From: Sphaerolaimus hirsutus
Lineage: Eukaryota > Nematoda > Chromadorea > Monhysterida > Sphaerolaimidae
Length of the DNA stretch: 64,000 nucleotides
Assembly: GCA_964036195.1 (NCBI GenBank)
Contig: OZ038456.1
Coordinates: 15,190,001-15,254,000, forward strand
Direction of reading: 5' to 3'
In this document: positions 33,532 to 47,600 of the stretch, in pieces
How positions within the stretch are numbered: position 1 is the first letter of the stretch
Layout: every line of letters begins with the position of its first letter
The notes under the pieces: generated by a model
What the model saw: the letters and a program-made list of their open reading frames with translations, nothing else
The model's database searches: none
What the model was told of the DNA's origin: nothing
Translations under genes and position numbers: made by a program

Positions 33532-33972
33532 CCGTATTACCTCGAAATACCCCCATGGGGGTTTGATTATTTCGCCAGCAAAATTTGAGGGGGGTTAATT
33601 CGGGGGGGGGGGTTTATTCGAGGGGGGGGGGGTTATTATTTCGTCAGAAATTTTCGTAAGGATCGTAGTAAATAGTAGGCATTTGCATACCCAAAACAGA
33701 TAAAAAATGTGTTCAAACAGGATATATTTGGACATAAAAACGTAGATAGCTACACAAACTGGTCTATGTGTAGCTGCAACGCTAATTAACACTAATATAC
33801 ATCATGTACATTGCATACATGACGTATTTATTTTGTACATGACGTACATCATTCCGAAGGGGGGGGGGGGTATTTCGCGGGGGGGGGGGGGTTACTATTT
33901 CCCCAGCCCATTTTGAGGGGGGTTAATTCGAGGGGGGTTACTTCAAGGGGAGGATAATTCGAGGTAATACGG
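33532..33972. mobile_element. CCGTATTACC MITE between TA
   Basis: Left CCGTATTACCTCGAAATACC, right AATTCGAGGTAATACGG, TA at 33530-33531 and 33973-33974. Long G-runs next to both ends. Confidence 0.8.
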
Positions 33973-33974
33973 TA

Positions 33975-36900
33975 TCTCTATTTTTTGTCAACAGCCAAAT
34001 AATTGGAGCCTAATTCAATGTAGACCGTTGCGGTCGGTTCTATTTACCGTATATGCTCGAATAATTTCCCTGAGAAATTTTCATTCCGTCAGACTTTTTT
34101 GAGGGGGGAGACTATTCAAGAGGGGAATTATTCAAGGGGGATTATAATTTCATCAAAATCATCAAGCACGTGTGTAGCAACTCATTTCATGAATTCTATT
34201 TTACAAACATCATAACGTGCTATTTTTGTTCAAATTTATCGTATAGAAGGGGGAATTATTCTAGGGGGTTGTTTTTTTCACTCCTCTAACAAGGGGGGTT
34301 ATTCAAGGGGGAATGATACCACAAAAATCCAATTTACGTTGTTGACTTTTCGTTCCTTAGCAATTTGTTATAAAATACCTACATGTATCTGTTCATTCTT
34401 TTATCCAAGTGCTCCGTAAACCTATATGTCGTACATTAAGATGCTGGCACTGATCCAAAATCACATCCGCGCGCGTGCAAACGAATGAAAATTTGGTGCA
34501 ATTTTGTCATTTTGTCGCCATTTTGCGTGGAAATGATCATGCAAAATTGACTGATATTACATGCGAGGATTGAGATTGAAAAGGTCACGCTTCTGTGGCT
34601 TTGCGTATTTGCATTCAGATTAGCACTGATTTCGGGTTTCTATTTTCTTATGAAATGTGTTTCTTAGTATATAGTTTGGCCCATTTTTTGTGTATATATT
34701 AGTATTTACTTTGTGATGTATCTAAATACCTATGTCAAATATAAAGGTTGCATACCGTATTCTTTGGTGTAAAAATGTCAAATAATTGTCAAAATTGCAA
34801 CAAAATGTAATTGTACTTTGTGTGCCCTTTTATTTGATAATTCCTTTCTGTTAGAAGAAATATGGTAAGATGCTTATAAATTACAATTTCAAGAGAGACA
34901 GCATTTTCACGCTCTTCCCCCATTTTTATTGTTTGCAAAAAGTGCTGAACTTTCATTTTGTCACCCGTTTCATGTATCATTGTTTAACACATTGTTCGAA
35001 CTTGTTCTAGACCTTTTTTCACACTATTTCACAGAACACATTCGTGAGAACAAAGATTCGGGGAACTGATAATTGGAGCGCGATTTTTGATCATTTTCAC
35101 TGAACTCCTTCCTGATCATTTTCACCATTTTTTGGCGTATGTGTCATTATTTGTAATGTTGACGCCAGCTGAAACTTGTTTTTTTCCTGAGCGGGTTTCT
35201 TTCTGAATTGAGATCAGCAATATTGGCCCCATACAGCAGTTTTTATCAGCGCCAATTTGCGGCGCTGGAGCTTTTCTTGGCTTTCCACTCAATTTTTTTA
35301 AGCGGCAAATTGTTTTATCATTATTCGATACCCCACATTAAATAGAATTCGTGAAGTGAAAATTAAAATTCCACATTTAAATTTTAATAAACTTGTACAG
35401 AATTTGATACCGATAATTGATGTGCAATTTGCATGGACATGGCCTAAATATTCTAATATTGTGAATCAATCAAATCCCGAATCCCTGCAGTTTTACTTCG
35501 AAACTGTGCAATGGCACCATGAACTTTCACTATTTTTGGTGCGATATTTTTCACACAGAGTGAGCACGCATTTGTTTTATCGCCCCTTGTGTGCGACTCC
35601 TTTTACGCTCATTTTTGAAAAATTGTTTTTGGGTGTTTGAAAAATTTCTTGCATTTTGTGTGGTTAAAAACCGCACACACACTAGTATACAGCCGAAATT
35701 TTGCAAACTGATACATTGACTTTGGATGCTTTTGAGTTTGCTGAAATGAGGCGTCTGTAAACTGCTGTTAACTGAGATCAGAAATGACTCATTCTGGTGT
35801 GTTAACAACAGATTTATCAGTTTTGGGCATTTTGTCTGTGAGTTAGTGGATATGGCCACAAAACATGTGTAAAACTGATATTTGATTTAGAAGTATGCAA
35901 GCGCATATCTAAGGGCCTGGTGCCACTCGCAGACACTGTATAATGCCCTGTAAAATATCAAATGTCATGCAAACTACAAAAAAACTTTTGTGAAATCCCC
36001 TGTAAATGTTCAAATTTTCTTCTTCTTTTTTTTTACCAGTAGCTAGACATTTTACATGACATTTTACACAGCTTTTGACACATTCATCACATTTGACATT
36101 TTACAGCGTTTTGGAGTCTCACCTGACGTTTCTGTCACACAAAATTGGCTAAAATGTTTCATTTTTGGTACTAAACTCAAACTTTTCCACTCATTTTTTC
36201 AATGCAAGTTTGACGCTGCCTTAACTAAGTCCAATCAGTTCTCTTCAAATGTTGATCATGAAAATTGAAGAGTAAATATAGACTTCGGTTGTTTTATGAT
36301 GAAAATTATAATTGCTGTGCATTAAAAGTGCATATCCAATTTTGTATTGATTTATTATGCGCTATTTCCAATTCAATTTCCAATTTATAAATTAGAAACT
36401 CAGTCAGGGTGGCATTTTTTCGTGGGCATGTATTTATTTCAACCGCATTGAAAGTTATTAAAGTAAATATCAACCGGGCATTAAAGTATCAACCGCATAG
36501 AAAGTTAGGTATCTAGGTCAGATTTTGTGAATGGGCGAAAGTGTACCGAATTTGTAATAAAAATGACTGAATAACTTTTTATCACCTGTAAATTCTGAAT
36601 ATATATGCCATTGGTTTTTTATTTCAATAAATTTTCAGATTTAGCGAATGTTTACCTTGCGAATTACCATTTCAAGGCTGATCTTTCATTTCACTCACTA
36701 GCTACTAGTTTCAGTGAACTGAAACATTTGATTTTTGTGTCATAGATTCGTTTTTTTCCGACAGTGTGTCTTATTCCTTATTTCTCACTAAGTATAATAT
36801 ATTATTTTCTGAATATTACTCCCTCGCGTTCACTTTGTTCAATTTTTGATCATTTTTTATATGATAGATTGTTTCCGAACCAATAATGATTGTTCAAATC

Positions 36901-37410
36901 GTTTGCATCGAACGCACTAAATATACTTATTTAGTTTTATCTCAAGGTCATCGGAATCAGATTTGGAATGTGGTGTGTTGCGCAAAAATATTTTGGCAAT
37001 TATCCAAGCCGTGAAAATCGTGAATTTTTGGTTCTTAGATGTTTTATTATACTTTGTTCATTGCTTATGAAATTGACGCGAATTGTAATTAGAGAGCCTG
37101 CGAACGGTGTGCGTGTAGCTGAGTTATTTTTCGTTCTGTTTTCATGTGTTTAAGTTTGCAACTTTGGAAAATTAATGCATTTTATTGAATGAGAATTGAT
37201 TACTATCGGGGGCCAATCCCAGTCCCAGAACCTGTAAATTTAGAAATGTCATGCATGCAACGTGCCAAAAGTCTTGTAATGAAAATGTCCTGTACAATGT
37301 CAATGTCAAAATTCTTTTCCTTTTTAAATTACATGACATTTGACACTTTGTGTGACATATGACTTTTTACAGGCAATTTTACAGAGTCTGGGAATGTCCC
37401 CAAATGATAA
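33975..37410. other. intergenic: decayed MITEs, no gene seen
   Basis: Decayed CCGTATATGC MITE at 34047 to about 34320, fold-back MITE at about 35670-35865, TGTCAAATGTCATG repeats at about 35905-36125 and 37205-37400. Remaining AT-rich DNA has only short frames. Confidence 0.5.
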
Positions 37411-37627
37411 AAGGCCAAAATATTCATAAATTGAAGACCCACAGCCAATACTGGCGGTAGTTGTGACGAAAACGTGTGCAAACAAAACCGAATTTTTGCA
37501 CACTGCCATGAATGGCAATGAACTAATAAGGGTCATTTTACTACAATACTTATTTGTTCAATTTCTTTTTTCCAAATTACGTATGTTCATATCATCGCTC
37601 AGCGCTCTACATTGCCGAAAATACCTA

Positions 37628-37926
37628 CCGTATTTCCTCGAATTACCCCCCGGGAGTTTATTTTTTCACAGTGACAATTTTGAGAGAAAAACGTTTATAA
37701 AAAACGTAAAACGTTTATGAAAAACGTAAAAGCAACAATAACCACCATTTATAAGTCTTTACAGCCTTTTATAAGGATTTAGCTGGTATAAACGATGTTC
37801 TAAGGTAACACAGTAAGTGTTTTGAACGTCTGTTATGCATTTCCCGGACCACAAATTCATAGTGCCCATTTTGAGGGGGGGGTATTTCGAGGGGGGGGGG
37901 GGGGGGGGTATTTCGAGGAAATACGG
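37628..37926. mobile_element. CCGTATTTCC MITE between TA
   Basis: Left CCGTATTTCCTCGAATTACC, right GGTATTTCGAGGAAATACGG, TA both sides. Absent at the corresponding place in the duplicated segment near 57655, which reads straight through CTACC. Confidence 0.8.
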
Positions 37927-37955
37927 TATATCTACCATATTTATTTATGTATGTA

Positions 37956-38388
37956 CCGTATTACCTCGAATTATCCCCCCTTGAATTAACCCCCCCCTCG
38001 AATTAACCCCCCTCAAAATGGGTTGGGGAAATAATAAACCCCTCCTCGAAATACCCCCCTCCTGAATGATGGACATCGTGTAGGCAATGTACATGATGTA
38101 TTTATTACTACTAATTTGGATTGCAGTGACACTTTTACGCTCATTTGTGTACAGATGTACACCTATAGCCCAAATATGACCTACTTTCTCATGTTTATTA
38201 CCGTTTTTGTGTATGAAAAAGCGTATTCTTTACTATGAATTTCATAAACTTTCTGCCGAAATAATAACCCCCCCCCCCTCGAATTAACCTCCCCTCGAAT
38301 TAACCCCCCCCCCCCTCGAATTAACCCCCCCCTCAAATTTTGCTGGCGAAATAATAAACCCCCATGGGGGTATTTCGAGGTAATACGG
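37956..38388. mobile_element. CCGTATTACC MITE between TA
   Basis: Left CCGTATTACCTCGAATTATC, right GTATTTCGAGGTAATACGG, with TA on both sides. Also missing from the 57.6 kb duplicate. Confidence 0.8.
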
Positions 38389-39178
38389 TATGTATGTAGG
38401 TAGTTTTATATTATTATTATTTTCCAGTGATCTTTCTTCTTTTTACCTCTTTTCGCGAATTTACCGCACTGCATTACATTTACTTTCAATTCAAGTTTTC
38501 AACATAAAATGGTGAACTTTCATGATTGAACATTGTTTCATGATCACAATGTTGTAGTGAATTTATGATGATGGTAGTATAGGTAATTTTAATCAAGAAT
38601 GGAAGAAAGGTTTTTTTATACCTATGGAAAAAAACCCAGACCAACCCTAATGGTAATGATTGAAGAAATTCAGAAACTTCTGCTTTTGTTGGGAAAATCT
38701 CCAATTTTTTATGTACATTTTTTGCGCAAAGACAAAGCAAGAAACGCATCCCATTTCATGCTTATTGTTATTAGCATTCGAAAAATAACCCGTGATTTAT
38801 ATTTTCGAAAATCACAATAAATATAAATAACCCGTGATTTATATATATTTATATTTTTTCCAAATTCTGAGTGATATATTTATATATATTTTAAATTTTA
38901 AATAAAATCACTGAGAAAATCACTCATACTTAATACATTGTGGTGCAATGATTGTGCCTATGACTAAAACATGCAATCTGTGCAAGAGAGATTTGCAGGG
39001 ATTTTCTCCAGAAAATCTCTCTGTTCATGTAGAGCATTATTGCGTTAAAATTGTATTTGAAGCAGGTAAGTATTGTGAGCCTACACACACTACTTTTCAC
39101 CCTGACTTTTTTGAAAACTGAAATGGCCAAAAATGGTGACATGTTTCCATCAAGTTTTCCACTATTGAATGCCATATA

Positions 39179-39528
39179 CCATATTTCCTCGAAATAACCC
39201 CCCCTCGAAATATCCCCTGTTGAGAAATACCCCCTCAAAATGGGCACTATGAACTTATAACCCCCCCCTCTCGAAATACCCCACCGCAATTTACTGAATA
39301 GAGAACATAATGCGGTTTGTGATCCGGGAAACGCAGAACACATGGCGGTTTTTGTTGCATTTTACAACGTTTGTGTACATTTTAAACAACAATTTAGTAA
39401 TGGGATTTGAAAAATTTCTGGCAAAACTATAACCCCCCCCCCCCCGAAATACCCCCCTCGTTTGACCCCCCTCAAAATTTCCACTCTGAAAAAATAAACC
39501 CCCCAGGGGGTAATTCGAGGAAATACAG
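39179..39528. mobile_element. CCGTATTTCC MITE nested in the 2.27-kb element
   Basis: Left CCATATTTCCTCGAAATAAC, right TAATTCGAGGAAATACAG, TA on both sides. Ends show single changes from the family. Confidence 0.7.
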
Positions 39529-39883
39529 TATGTTCAGTTTTCACAAATGGCATGAATTTTGGTGGGGTGGTGTTGGCAAATCACTAGTTTGATCACAACT
39601 CAAACTCAAATGATGGCAAATGATGACATCACAATCAATTAGTTTTCATTTCGTATGTGACAAAAATGTAAACTGTTTTAGTAACTTTTTATTTATGTCA
39701 TCCTGCTATGAATTCTATGGTTATGTTTTAGGTATAAAGCATCTCTCTATCTTTTAACATACTTTTCTGAAAAAAAACATGACTTTAAATAAAAAAATAC
39801 CAATTTGATGTGATCAAAATTTTTCTATAGTGATTGCAAGCTCAGTTTACAACTTTTGAAAACTGACAATGCTTGGTGACTTG

Positions 39884-40426
39884 TAGGGTGTCAACAAAAA
39901 CTTTTTGGCGGAAAACGGAAACGGAAAAATTTTTGCACTTGCCGGAAAACGGAAACGGAAAAATTTTTTACACCTGCCGGAAAACGGAAAATGGAAAAAT
40001 GAAAGCCTGGAAAACGGAAACGGAAACGGAAAAATTTGCTGAGATTATGCCGGAAACGGAAAAAATTTGCTGAAAATTTTGCCGGAAGCGGAAAAAAATT
40101 GCAGAAATTTATCCAGAAATCAAAAAATTTGCAGAAATCTTGCTAGAAATAGAAACAATTCACATAATTGAGAACCTGCATGCATGTCTACCAGTTTGGC
40201 TGAAACAGAAAACAAAGAATTGAGCCAGAAAATAAAAAAAAGTTGGAAAAACAGACAATTGAGCTGGAAAACTTAAAAAAGGCGGAAAAACTGAAATTTT
40301 AGCCGGAAAACGGAAAATGAGCCGGAAAAACGGAAACGGAAAAAAAATTTAGCAGCCGGAAAACGGAAACGGAAAAAAATTTGCCTGCGGAAAGCGGAAA
40401 ACGGAAAACGGAAAGTTGACACCCTA
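39884..40426. mobile_element. hAT-like MITE of GGAAAACGGAAACGG repeats, exact 8-bp TSD
   Basis: Ends TAGGGTGTCAAC and GTTGACACCCTA. GTGACTTG at 39876-39883 and 40427-40434 is an exact 8-bp duplication. The interior is almost wholly (GCCGGAAAACGGAAACGGAA)-like units. Head-to-head relatives at 45495-45830. Confidence 0.85.
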
Positions 40427-41630
40427 GTGACTTGCACCAATGTCGGCTGTTGTCAAATATTGGGAACAACTGTGAAAAACTGTCACCATGGTGTCACCAG
40501 AGCCACTAGTGTTATCACAATGTTGCCAAAACGTAGCCATGTGCCCAAAAATGAGTTTTCACAGCACACCACCAATGAAAAAGTGCTGAGCATGAGCACC
40601 TATTTGGTCAAATGTCCATTGCCACAACCAGGCGCTATAGGTTGAGAGCTAAATATTTGCAGTGCAAAATATTTTTGAAATTTTCATTGAGGAAGAACTG
40701 AAGGTTGAATTTTTCTGTGATATTTGCTTGATGTTTTCACTTGTAAAATACTGTATAAATAAATACTGCTTGTGGAATGATAAAAAATGGACTGTGGTAT
40801 CTTAGAGTACATTTTTTGTGCTTGCAAATGGTAAATAAAGCCCAGAATATTGCTTGAAATTGAAATAAAGCGCAAGTGATTTTTTGAGATTTTTTTTGAG
40901 CTTAGAGTTATTTTTTCAGTAATTTTATTATATTTTCTAGAGACCTAGAGTGATTTATATATATTTATATTTTTTCCAATATTGGAGTGATATATTTATA
41001 TATATTTTCCAAAAAATCGGTGATTTTTTTGAATGCTAATTGTTATGCAGGCGAACACTAAGGCAGTAGATTCGACAATTGTTTGGCGGTGAAAATAATC
41101 TCATGTTAATATATACGCGTGAATTCGTAATTCAATTTCAGTAGGTAAATTTCATTATTGGGTTTTTACACTGAACGATGATTTTTGTGCTGTGCGTGGC
41201 TTTTTAAAATGCGCAATTAAATTTGTTTGTTATCTGAAAGCTGGCAGCCAGAAACACTTTATATGCATGATATATAAATATTTATTATTCATTCTATTGA
41301 GAAATGCAAACACAGGATATCAGCATTGTTCATTTTCATTGCTTACTCGAAGTTACACACATCACATTTTCAGTTGCAAATATTCGAAATATTTATCATT
41401 TAGTCATGTGTATAAATGACTATCCAATCATCCAAATCTACTACCCTCACTCGTATTTTTGCACAGAGCATTCAAAAAGTATCGGGCTGTTTATATGTAA
41501 AAAATGAAATACAAAAAATCCTTATATTTTTTCATTTTCTCCAGGGTTAAGTCCCCTTGTCAGGAGAAAGTATAACAAAATGTCGCATATTTATTGTTTC
41601 CACGTTCTTCCTGATAGATTTTACCATTTA

Positions 41631-44600
41631 TCAGTATTTGCAATGGTTGTAGAAATTATTGATTTCCCATGCATCAGATTCGCTGAGTCCCTTCCTTTGT
41701 CCCATCTTCGGAATATTCTTATTCAGCGCCACAATTGTTGGCTTGTTAGGGTTTTTTGCGAATGCGTAGGCATCTGAGGGGGTATTATTTAGCTACATCA
41801 CATTCACATGGCAGTAGTGACGGAAAAGCGCCAGAAAAAATGGCGCCATGGCGCCGTTCGGAAACTGGGCGCCAAGCGCAGAGGGCGCCACCGAAAAAGG
41901 GCTCCATGATGACATTCAGAAAGTAAGCGCCAGACGCTAACGGCGCTACGAAAAGAGGGCGCCAAGCGCCAAAGGCGCCAGGCTAAATAAGTGCATACAA
42001 TACTCTGCGTATTTTTGTCAAAAATATTTCTCCAGAACTCCACACATTCGCTAATTTATCATCAGGATGAAATCATCGAAAACAATACAACAATATTTCT
42101 TCTAATAGAACGGCATTCCTCCAATAAAGCGGCACCTCCAATAGAATGGCAGGTTGTGGATTCATTTAATAATGGTAGGATTCTGCGCATACTTTGCTGT
42201 CCGCCGAATACAGCATTTCATTTCTCACTTCGAAATTTACTTTTCTTTAAACTTTTTCTTTCTCACTGTTTTATTGTTTTTAAAAAATACAATTTTTGTT
42301 TATTACTTCTCCACTATCGGAAGTGGCCCCTGGGCAATTGGTATAAACGAACCGTAGTGCATCACTGAGCCGTAGTCATACTTGGTGTTCTGTGTGTCTG
42401 AATTGCTTTTTTTTCTGAACTGTCCCAGTTCGTCATCTTTCACATTACTCTTTATAATCTGAAATTTTGGATTTGCGTTTTCCCAAAAATAAACTCCATA
42501 TTCGATTATAGCATCATTTTTATCATTTCTAATACCTATCATAATTGGGCCTAGGGTGCACTTCTACGCACATATGCCCGGCCCGCACATGCGCCCGCCC
42601 CTTTACTACTGAAAAAATACTTTACGTTTTCTGTACTCAGGGGTGAGAATAAATAAAATTCTTGATGTTTGTGTTTACTTTGAAAAAAGTTAACCAAATA
42701 CTTTTAACAACTTTGCACAAAACCGACCTTAACGTAGTGATCCCTGTCTGGTCTGTTCTGTTCGTGATAAAAGCCCAGCGCATGCATGACTTCGTGCACG
42801 GGCGTGCCTAGGTCTTTCAAACACCCCGGTCCAAGATTTAATCGTTGCCCTCCAGTCGTCGCCATGCCAATTTCCGAAAAGCACATATGATTGTATCTCT
42901 GTTGTTAAGTTGCATCGATTTGTTGTTGAAACTTGTCATGAAATAATGATTCCCCCACTTGAATAATCCCTCCTCCCCATAAAAAATGTCTGATGAAAAA
43001 TAATTCCCATAGGTATCATTTGAGTAAATGCGGTATTAAAAGACAATTTTTTCACCGACTTTACGAGAAGCACGTACTTGCACCGAAGCACTGCTGTCTG
43101 TCAATTTGCATGGATTTGTGTTTATTTAAACTCGATTTTCTTGCCAAAGTTTTCTTGTTTTTAGATGTCTATGGCGGATTGGTGCACTCAAATGGCATTG
43201 GCTCCACATGCAATTTGATCAGACTCAGCAGCTGTAAACATGCGCTCAGTGGACATTCGCATGTGTGCAGTGAACATCTATGCTCAGTGAACATCCACGG
43301 TACACGCGCTGTCGCCGCACGGCATCGCCTTGTGTGCACTGTGTGCATTTTGTTGCCAGCGGAGCACTTGACAAACAGACACCTGCAGTAGGTGACTTAC
43401 TGCGCCACACATCGCAATTGCCTTTTCTGTAGTCCGCCAGTTTGCATGAAGCACAGGAGAAGTTGTTATGTGTGTGTTTAGGTACTTGGTTTAGGTGTAG
43501 GATTATATTGAGTTTTTAGATAATGACAAGATGTTTTATTGTTTGTGAACTAATGTTATGGTATCATACCCAGTTTTTCACATTTGAGGCCTCAACTTCT
43601 AAACGTTGATAACTACAAGTTGATTTCAAGAAAACAGCTCTTTTGTTTCCAATTCTTTGTCAACAATGCATGCCCAATAAGCCTGCTCATCGTCTAAAAA
43701 TTCTCAAGTCCAACATCTTGATGATAATGTGTAAAATGTTCTGCTCTGCTTTCAACATGATTAGGTATAGGGAATCAGTGGCCTTTCTACAAAATGCATT
43801 TGGACATAAACAAAAAAGCATCTAGATATTGAGGAAGAAGTCCAGTCAACAAGTGGACTTATTGACTTCTTGTCCCTGACAAAATGTTTGTTCCAAGTCC
43901 TGAGAACTTTACCTTATAGGCACTTTGCCCACATATGGACTTTAATGAAGCCCACATGGACTAAACACATTCCTCGCTCTTTTCCCACAGATGGGGTGGA
44001 CTTATAGACCTTTTATTTTTCACCTTTTATTTATATTGTCTTTCTTTTGAAGTATCAGACTATGAATTTGTTGTTGATGATGAATGAAATTGTTGATGAT
44101 AATGAATATTCACTAGATATTTTGAAAAGCACTGTGAATTCACTGTACTAGTTAAGTGCCTGGTAGTTATCATTAGTTTTTACCTGTATAATATTTTTGG
44201 AGTTTTACTATAAGTTTAATAGCTTAATACAGTAAATTGCTCAGTAGAACAATGATAAAATACCATACAACCTTGAATAAAATCTCTCCCATAGAATAAC
44301 TCCCCTGTTTACCAAATGAGAACAAATAACTCCACCTTTCCACTGAAAAAAATGACTCCTCAGTTGAACCCCTGAAATATAGCTTAGCTATTTAGCTTTG
44401 GGTTGATCTATGGAACAAATGATCTATGGAACATTGGGGTTGTTGATAGAATTTTTTTCAGAAAACTCCGATCCGACTACTGCAACATCAGAGGTACCAG
44501 AGCAAAAAATAGTGTGAAGTGAAAATGTGAAGTGTGTGGAAGCTGGCTGGATGTGCGTGAAGGGGCCTCTGAGAAGACACTTCCACACACTTCACCACAC

Positions 44601-47600
44601 ATCACAAAATTTTTGGTTAAGTGTCTTCCACACACTTCACCTATCATCACGAAGTCCAAAATTTCATGAAACGCACTTCCTGAAGTGAAGACACTTCACA
44701 AAAAATTTGTGCAGCGCTGTGACACACATCTGTGATGTGAAGTGTGTTCACAACAAATTTCGTGAAGTGTCGGGATACGCCAGCCAGCTCTTCACAGCGT
44801 CGTGAAGTACTTCACGACGCACCACACACCATTTTTTGCTGTGTACCTTACATCATTGATAATCATGTTATAACAAATTTCCGCTTATTTTTTTTTGTCG
44901 CTGGCGTTATTGGTGCCATTGCCATCTGGCGATTTTTCCATCTCTACCTGTGACGCCGCACAAGTACTTGTGCATGGCAGACTCATAGCAGCTGCATATG
45001 TGCCACGGATGTTCAGTGAGCGCAAATGTCAACGGCGCGCATGCAAATGTGCAGTGGGCGTGGACGCCCACTGCATGCCAATCAGCCAGGCCTATTACGC
45101 ACATAAACCCATCACGCACATACGCCCATTGCGCACACGAAACCCATCACGCACATACGCCCATCATGCACACAACTGGAGCTGTGTGCGTGATGGGCAT
45201 ATGTGCGTGTCGGGTTTATGTGCGTAATAGGCATATGTGCGTGTCAGGCTTGTGACCGGGTGAGCTCAACATCCCCCCCCCCCCCGCAGCGCAACAAGAT
45301 CTCCCAATGGCGCCGCCTGGCTGTACAACATTAACAATGAGCTATGTTCATAATATATTGCAATTATCATATCGATAATTGTGGTGAAAATACATGTGTC
45401 GCCTAAGGACATACTAATTGTGCAATTTGTGCAATTAATTCCCCCCAACCCAAGACCGATGTAAATGAATGATTATAGATAATAATTAAATAATTAGTTT
45501 GACACCCTAGTGCCAACTACATTTGGATGTAGTTGGCACTAGGGTGTCAAATTTCCATTTTTCGTATTCCGTTTCCGCTTTCCGCAGGCAATTTTTTCCG
45601 TTTTCCGTTCCCTTTTCCGGCAAGTGCAAAAAAATTTCCATTTCCATTTCCGTTTTCCGGCAGGTTCAAAAAATTTTCCATTTCCGCTTTTCCGCGAGCA
45701 AAATTCTTTCCGTTTTCCGCTTTCCGCAGGCAAATTTTTTTCCGTTTTCCATTCCGTTTTCCGGCAAGTGCAAATATTTTTTCCATTTCCGTTTCCGTTT
45801 TCCGGCAAGTGCAAAATTGTTGGCACTGGCAGCAAATATTTGAATTGCCACATTTATTTTAATTGCCAGCAGCTATTTAACTGCCGGCATAATAATCACT
45901 CAATTATGGTCTATAAATATTCATTTACATCGGTCTGGGGGTGGGGGAACTAATAGCACAAATTGCACAATTAGGGATGTCACAGTCACAAGCCCGACAC
46001 GCACATATGCCTATTACGCACATAAACCCGTCACGCATATACGCCCATCACGCACACAGCTCCAGGGGTCATTCGCCAATTAATTACCCCTAAAAAACGT
46101 GTGTACATTTTACAACCACACCAACCTTCTGAAGTACTCAGTACACATGAAAAAGTACGAGTACAGACGGGTAGGTGCTGGAACATTTAAAGTAGTGTAG
46201 CCACAAGTATTTACTCAGTATGCAATTTTACATGTTATTTAAAGTGTTCGATTTTTCTCTATTTTATCATCCCAAAAACGTTTCCACACTTGACAACATA
46301 ACTCACTTTCTCAATTAGTAGATAATATTTCTGATTGGTGTGCGGTTTGAATCGAATGCAAGTTTTCTTTTGGATATGCAACAATGCCGCCTTTATCATG
46401 CTCATTTCCGATTTCGTGAAGCCGTAGTTAACCTGCAAATGAAAAGGTTAAAACTGACCGCTGATTGTTTACAGAATTCTGCCTGGAAATAAAAATGTGG
46501 CTGTCTGTCAAGATAAGTGATGGAAAAAGCGCTAGGACTTTGGCGCCAAGCGCTAAAAGCGCCATGACGCTTTTCCAGACCCCAGCGCCAGAGCAAAATG
46601 GCATGCTATCCAATGGAATTTTTAGACGTTTTTATCATAAAAAAATATTTTTTTAAGTCCAAGCATCTTGGCTCTATTCATTTCAACCATTTCCCCTGCA
46701 CACAACACTCCAATTTATGCAAAAACATCTCACCGTGACGTACACTACTCCTCTAGGCCATTTGAGGCCCGTGTGGCGGGTCGCAGACCTACTTTTGCTT
46801 GAAGACATTATGTCACCTGCAAGGGCACATTTGGAATGTGAGCATAGACAGCTGGGGTGTTTGGGGGCGGTGGGGGTGTGCCTCAGTGCAAGTAAACTCT
46901 CAGTGTGCACCCTGTGCGCTGCTGTTCAGCCACAATTTCTGCTGCTGCTGTGTATTTATTTACAAATAGAAATATCTGTTTGCAGATAAACACATCAATA
47001 TTTATGTATTTGCCTATGTGTTTCAAACACTAGTTCTCAATTTGAATGAGTGTATGAATTTTTGAGCACACAGCAGCGCATAACGTGCGCACTTGCACTG
47101 AGAGTTTACTTGAGTTGAGATTTTCCGCCCGGGGCGGTTACCATTGGTTTGGCTGTCCCCCATACCCATGCTCCACCCCCATAGACGTTGAGTACCAAAA
47201 CTCAACCATTATAAAAGCTAACCTTCAAACAAGTTTGGATCATACTCCCCCTGATGTCGATCGCTCGCTTTTGGTGGATTGCAAACATTTTCACCCTTTT
47301 CTTCAAAAATATCAGTCAACTTATCACACGAATCCTGCTGCCCGTCATCGCACGAGCTGCGAAATGTCAACTCGAAATGGAATTGAAATCGATCCCAACC
47401 ATTTTACAGTTGACAGAGTGCTTAGCAGAGCAAGTACTGCTGTTGTTAAGTGGTTGATTTCCTGTGAACTTGTGAAGTGTGTCGCATCCACATAAGCAGA
47501 GTGAAAGCGCTTCACCCTTTGTTGCACAACACTGCCAAAGTGTAATGAAACACTTCAGTTGATGTGTCATGCATTCCAAAAATCACCCGTGATTTTTATA

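Larger units (their letters stand above)
38772..41038. mobile_element. hAT-like non-autonomous element, 2.27 kb, exact 8-bp TSD
   Basis: Ends TAGCATTCGAAAAATAACCC and GTGATTTTTTTGAATGCTA, inverted. ATTGTTAT at 38764-38771 is repeated exactly at 41039-41046. Subterminal GTGATTTATATATATTTATA-type repeats at both ends. The duplicated locus at 58280-58287 has one uninterrupted site (ATTGTTGT), so it is a natural empty site. Inside are a CCGTATT MITE (39179-39528) and another hAT-like MITE (39884-40426). No transposase recognised. Confidence 0.88.

Noticed and set aside
42993-43391. 132-codon plus ORF with His/Cys
   Set aside because: Opposite strand within an astacin intron, no recognised motif, no splice support.
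45523-45953. Overlapping ORFs rich in Phe/Arg/Pro and Lys/Asn/Gly
   Set aside because: Products of the CCGTTTTCCG tandem repeat of a hAT-like MITE.
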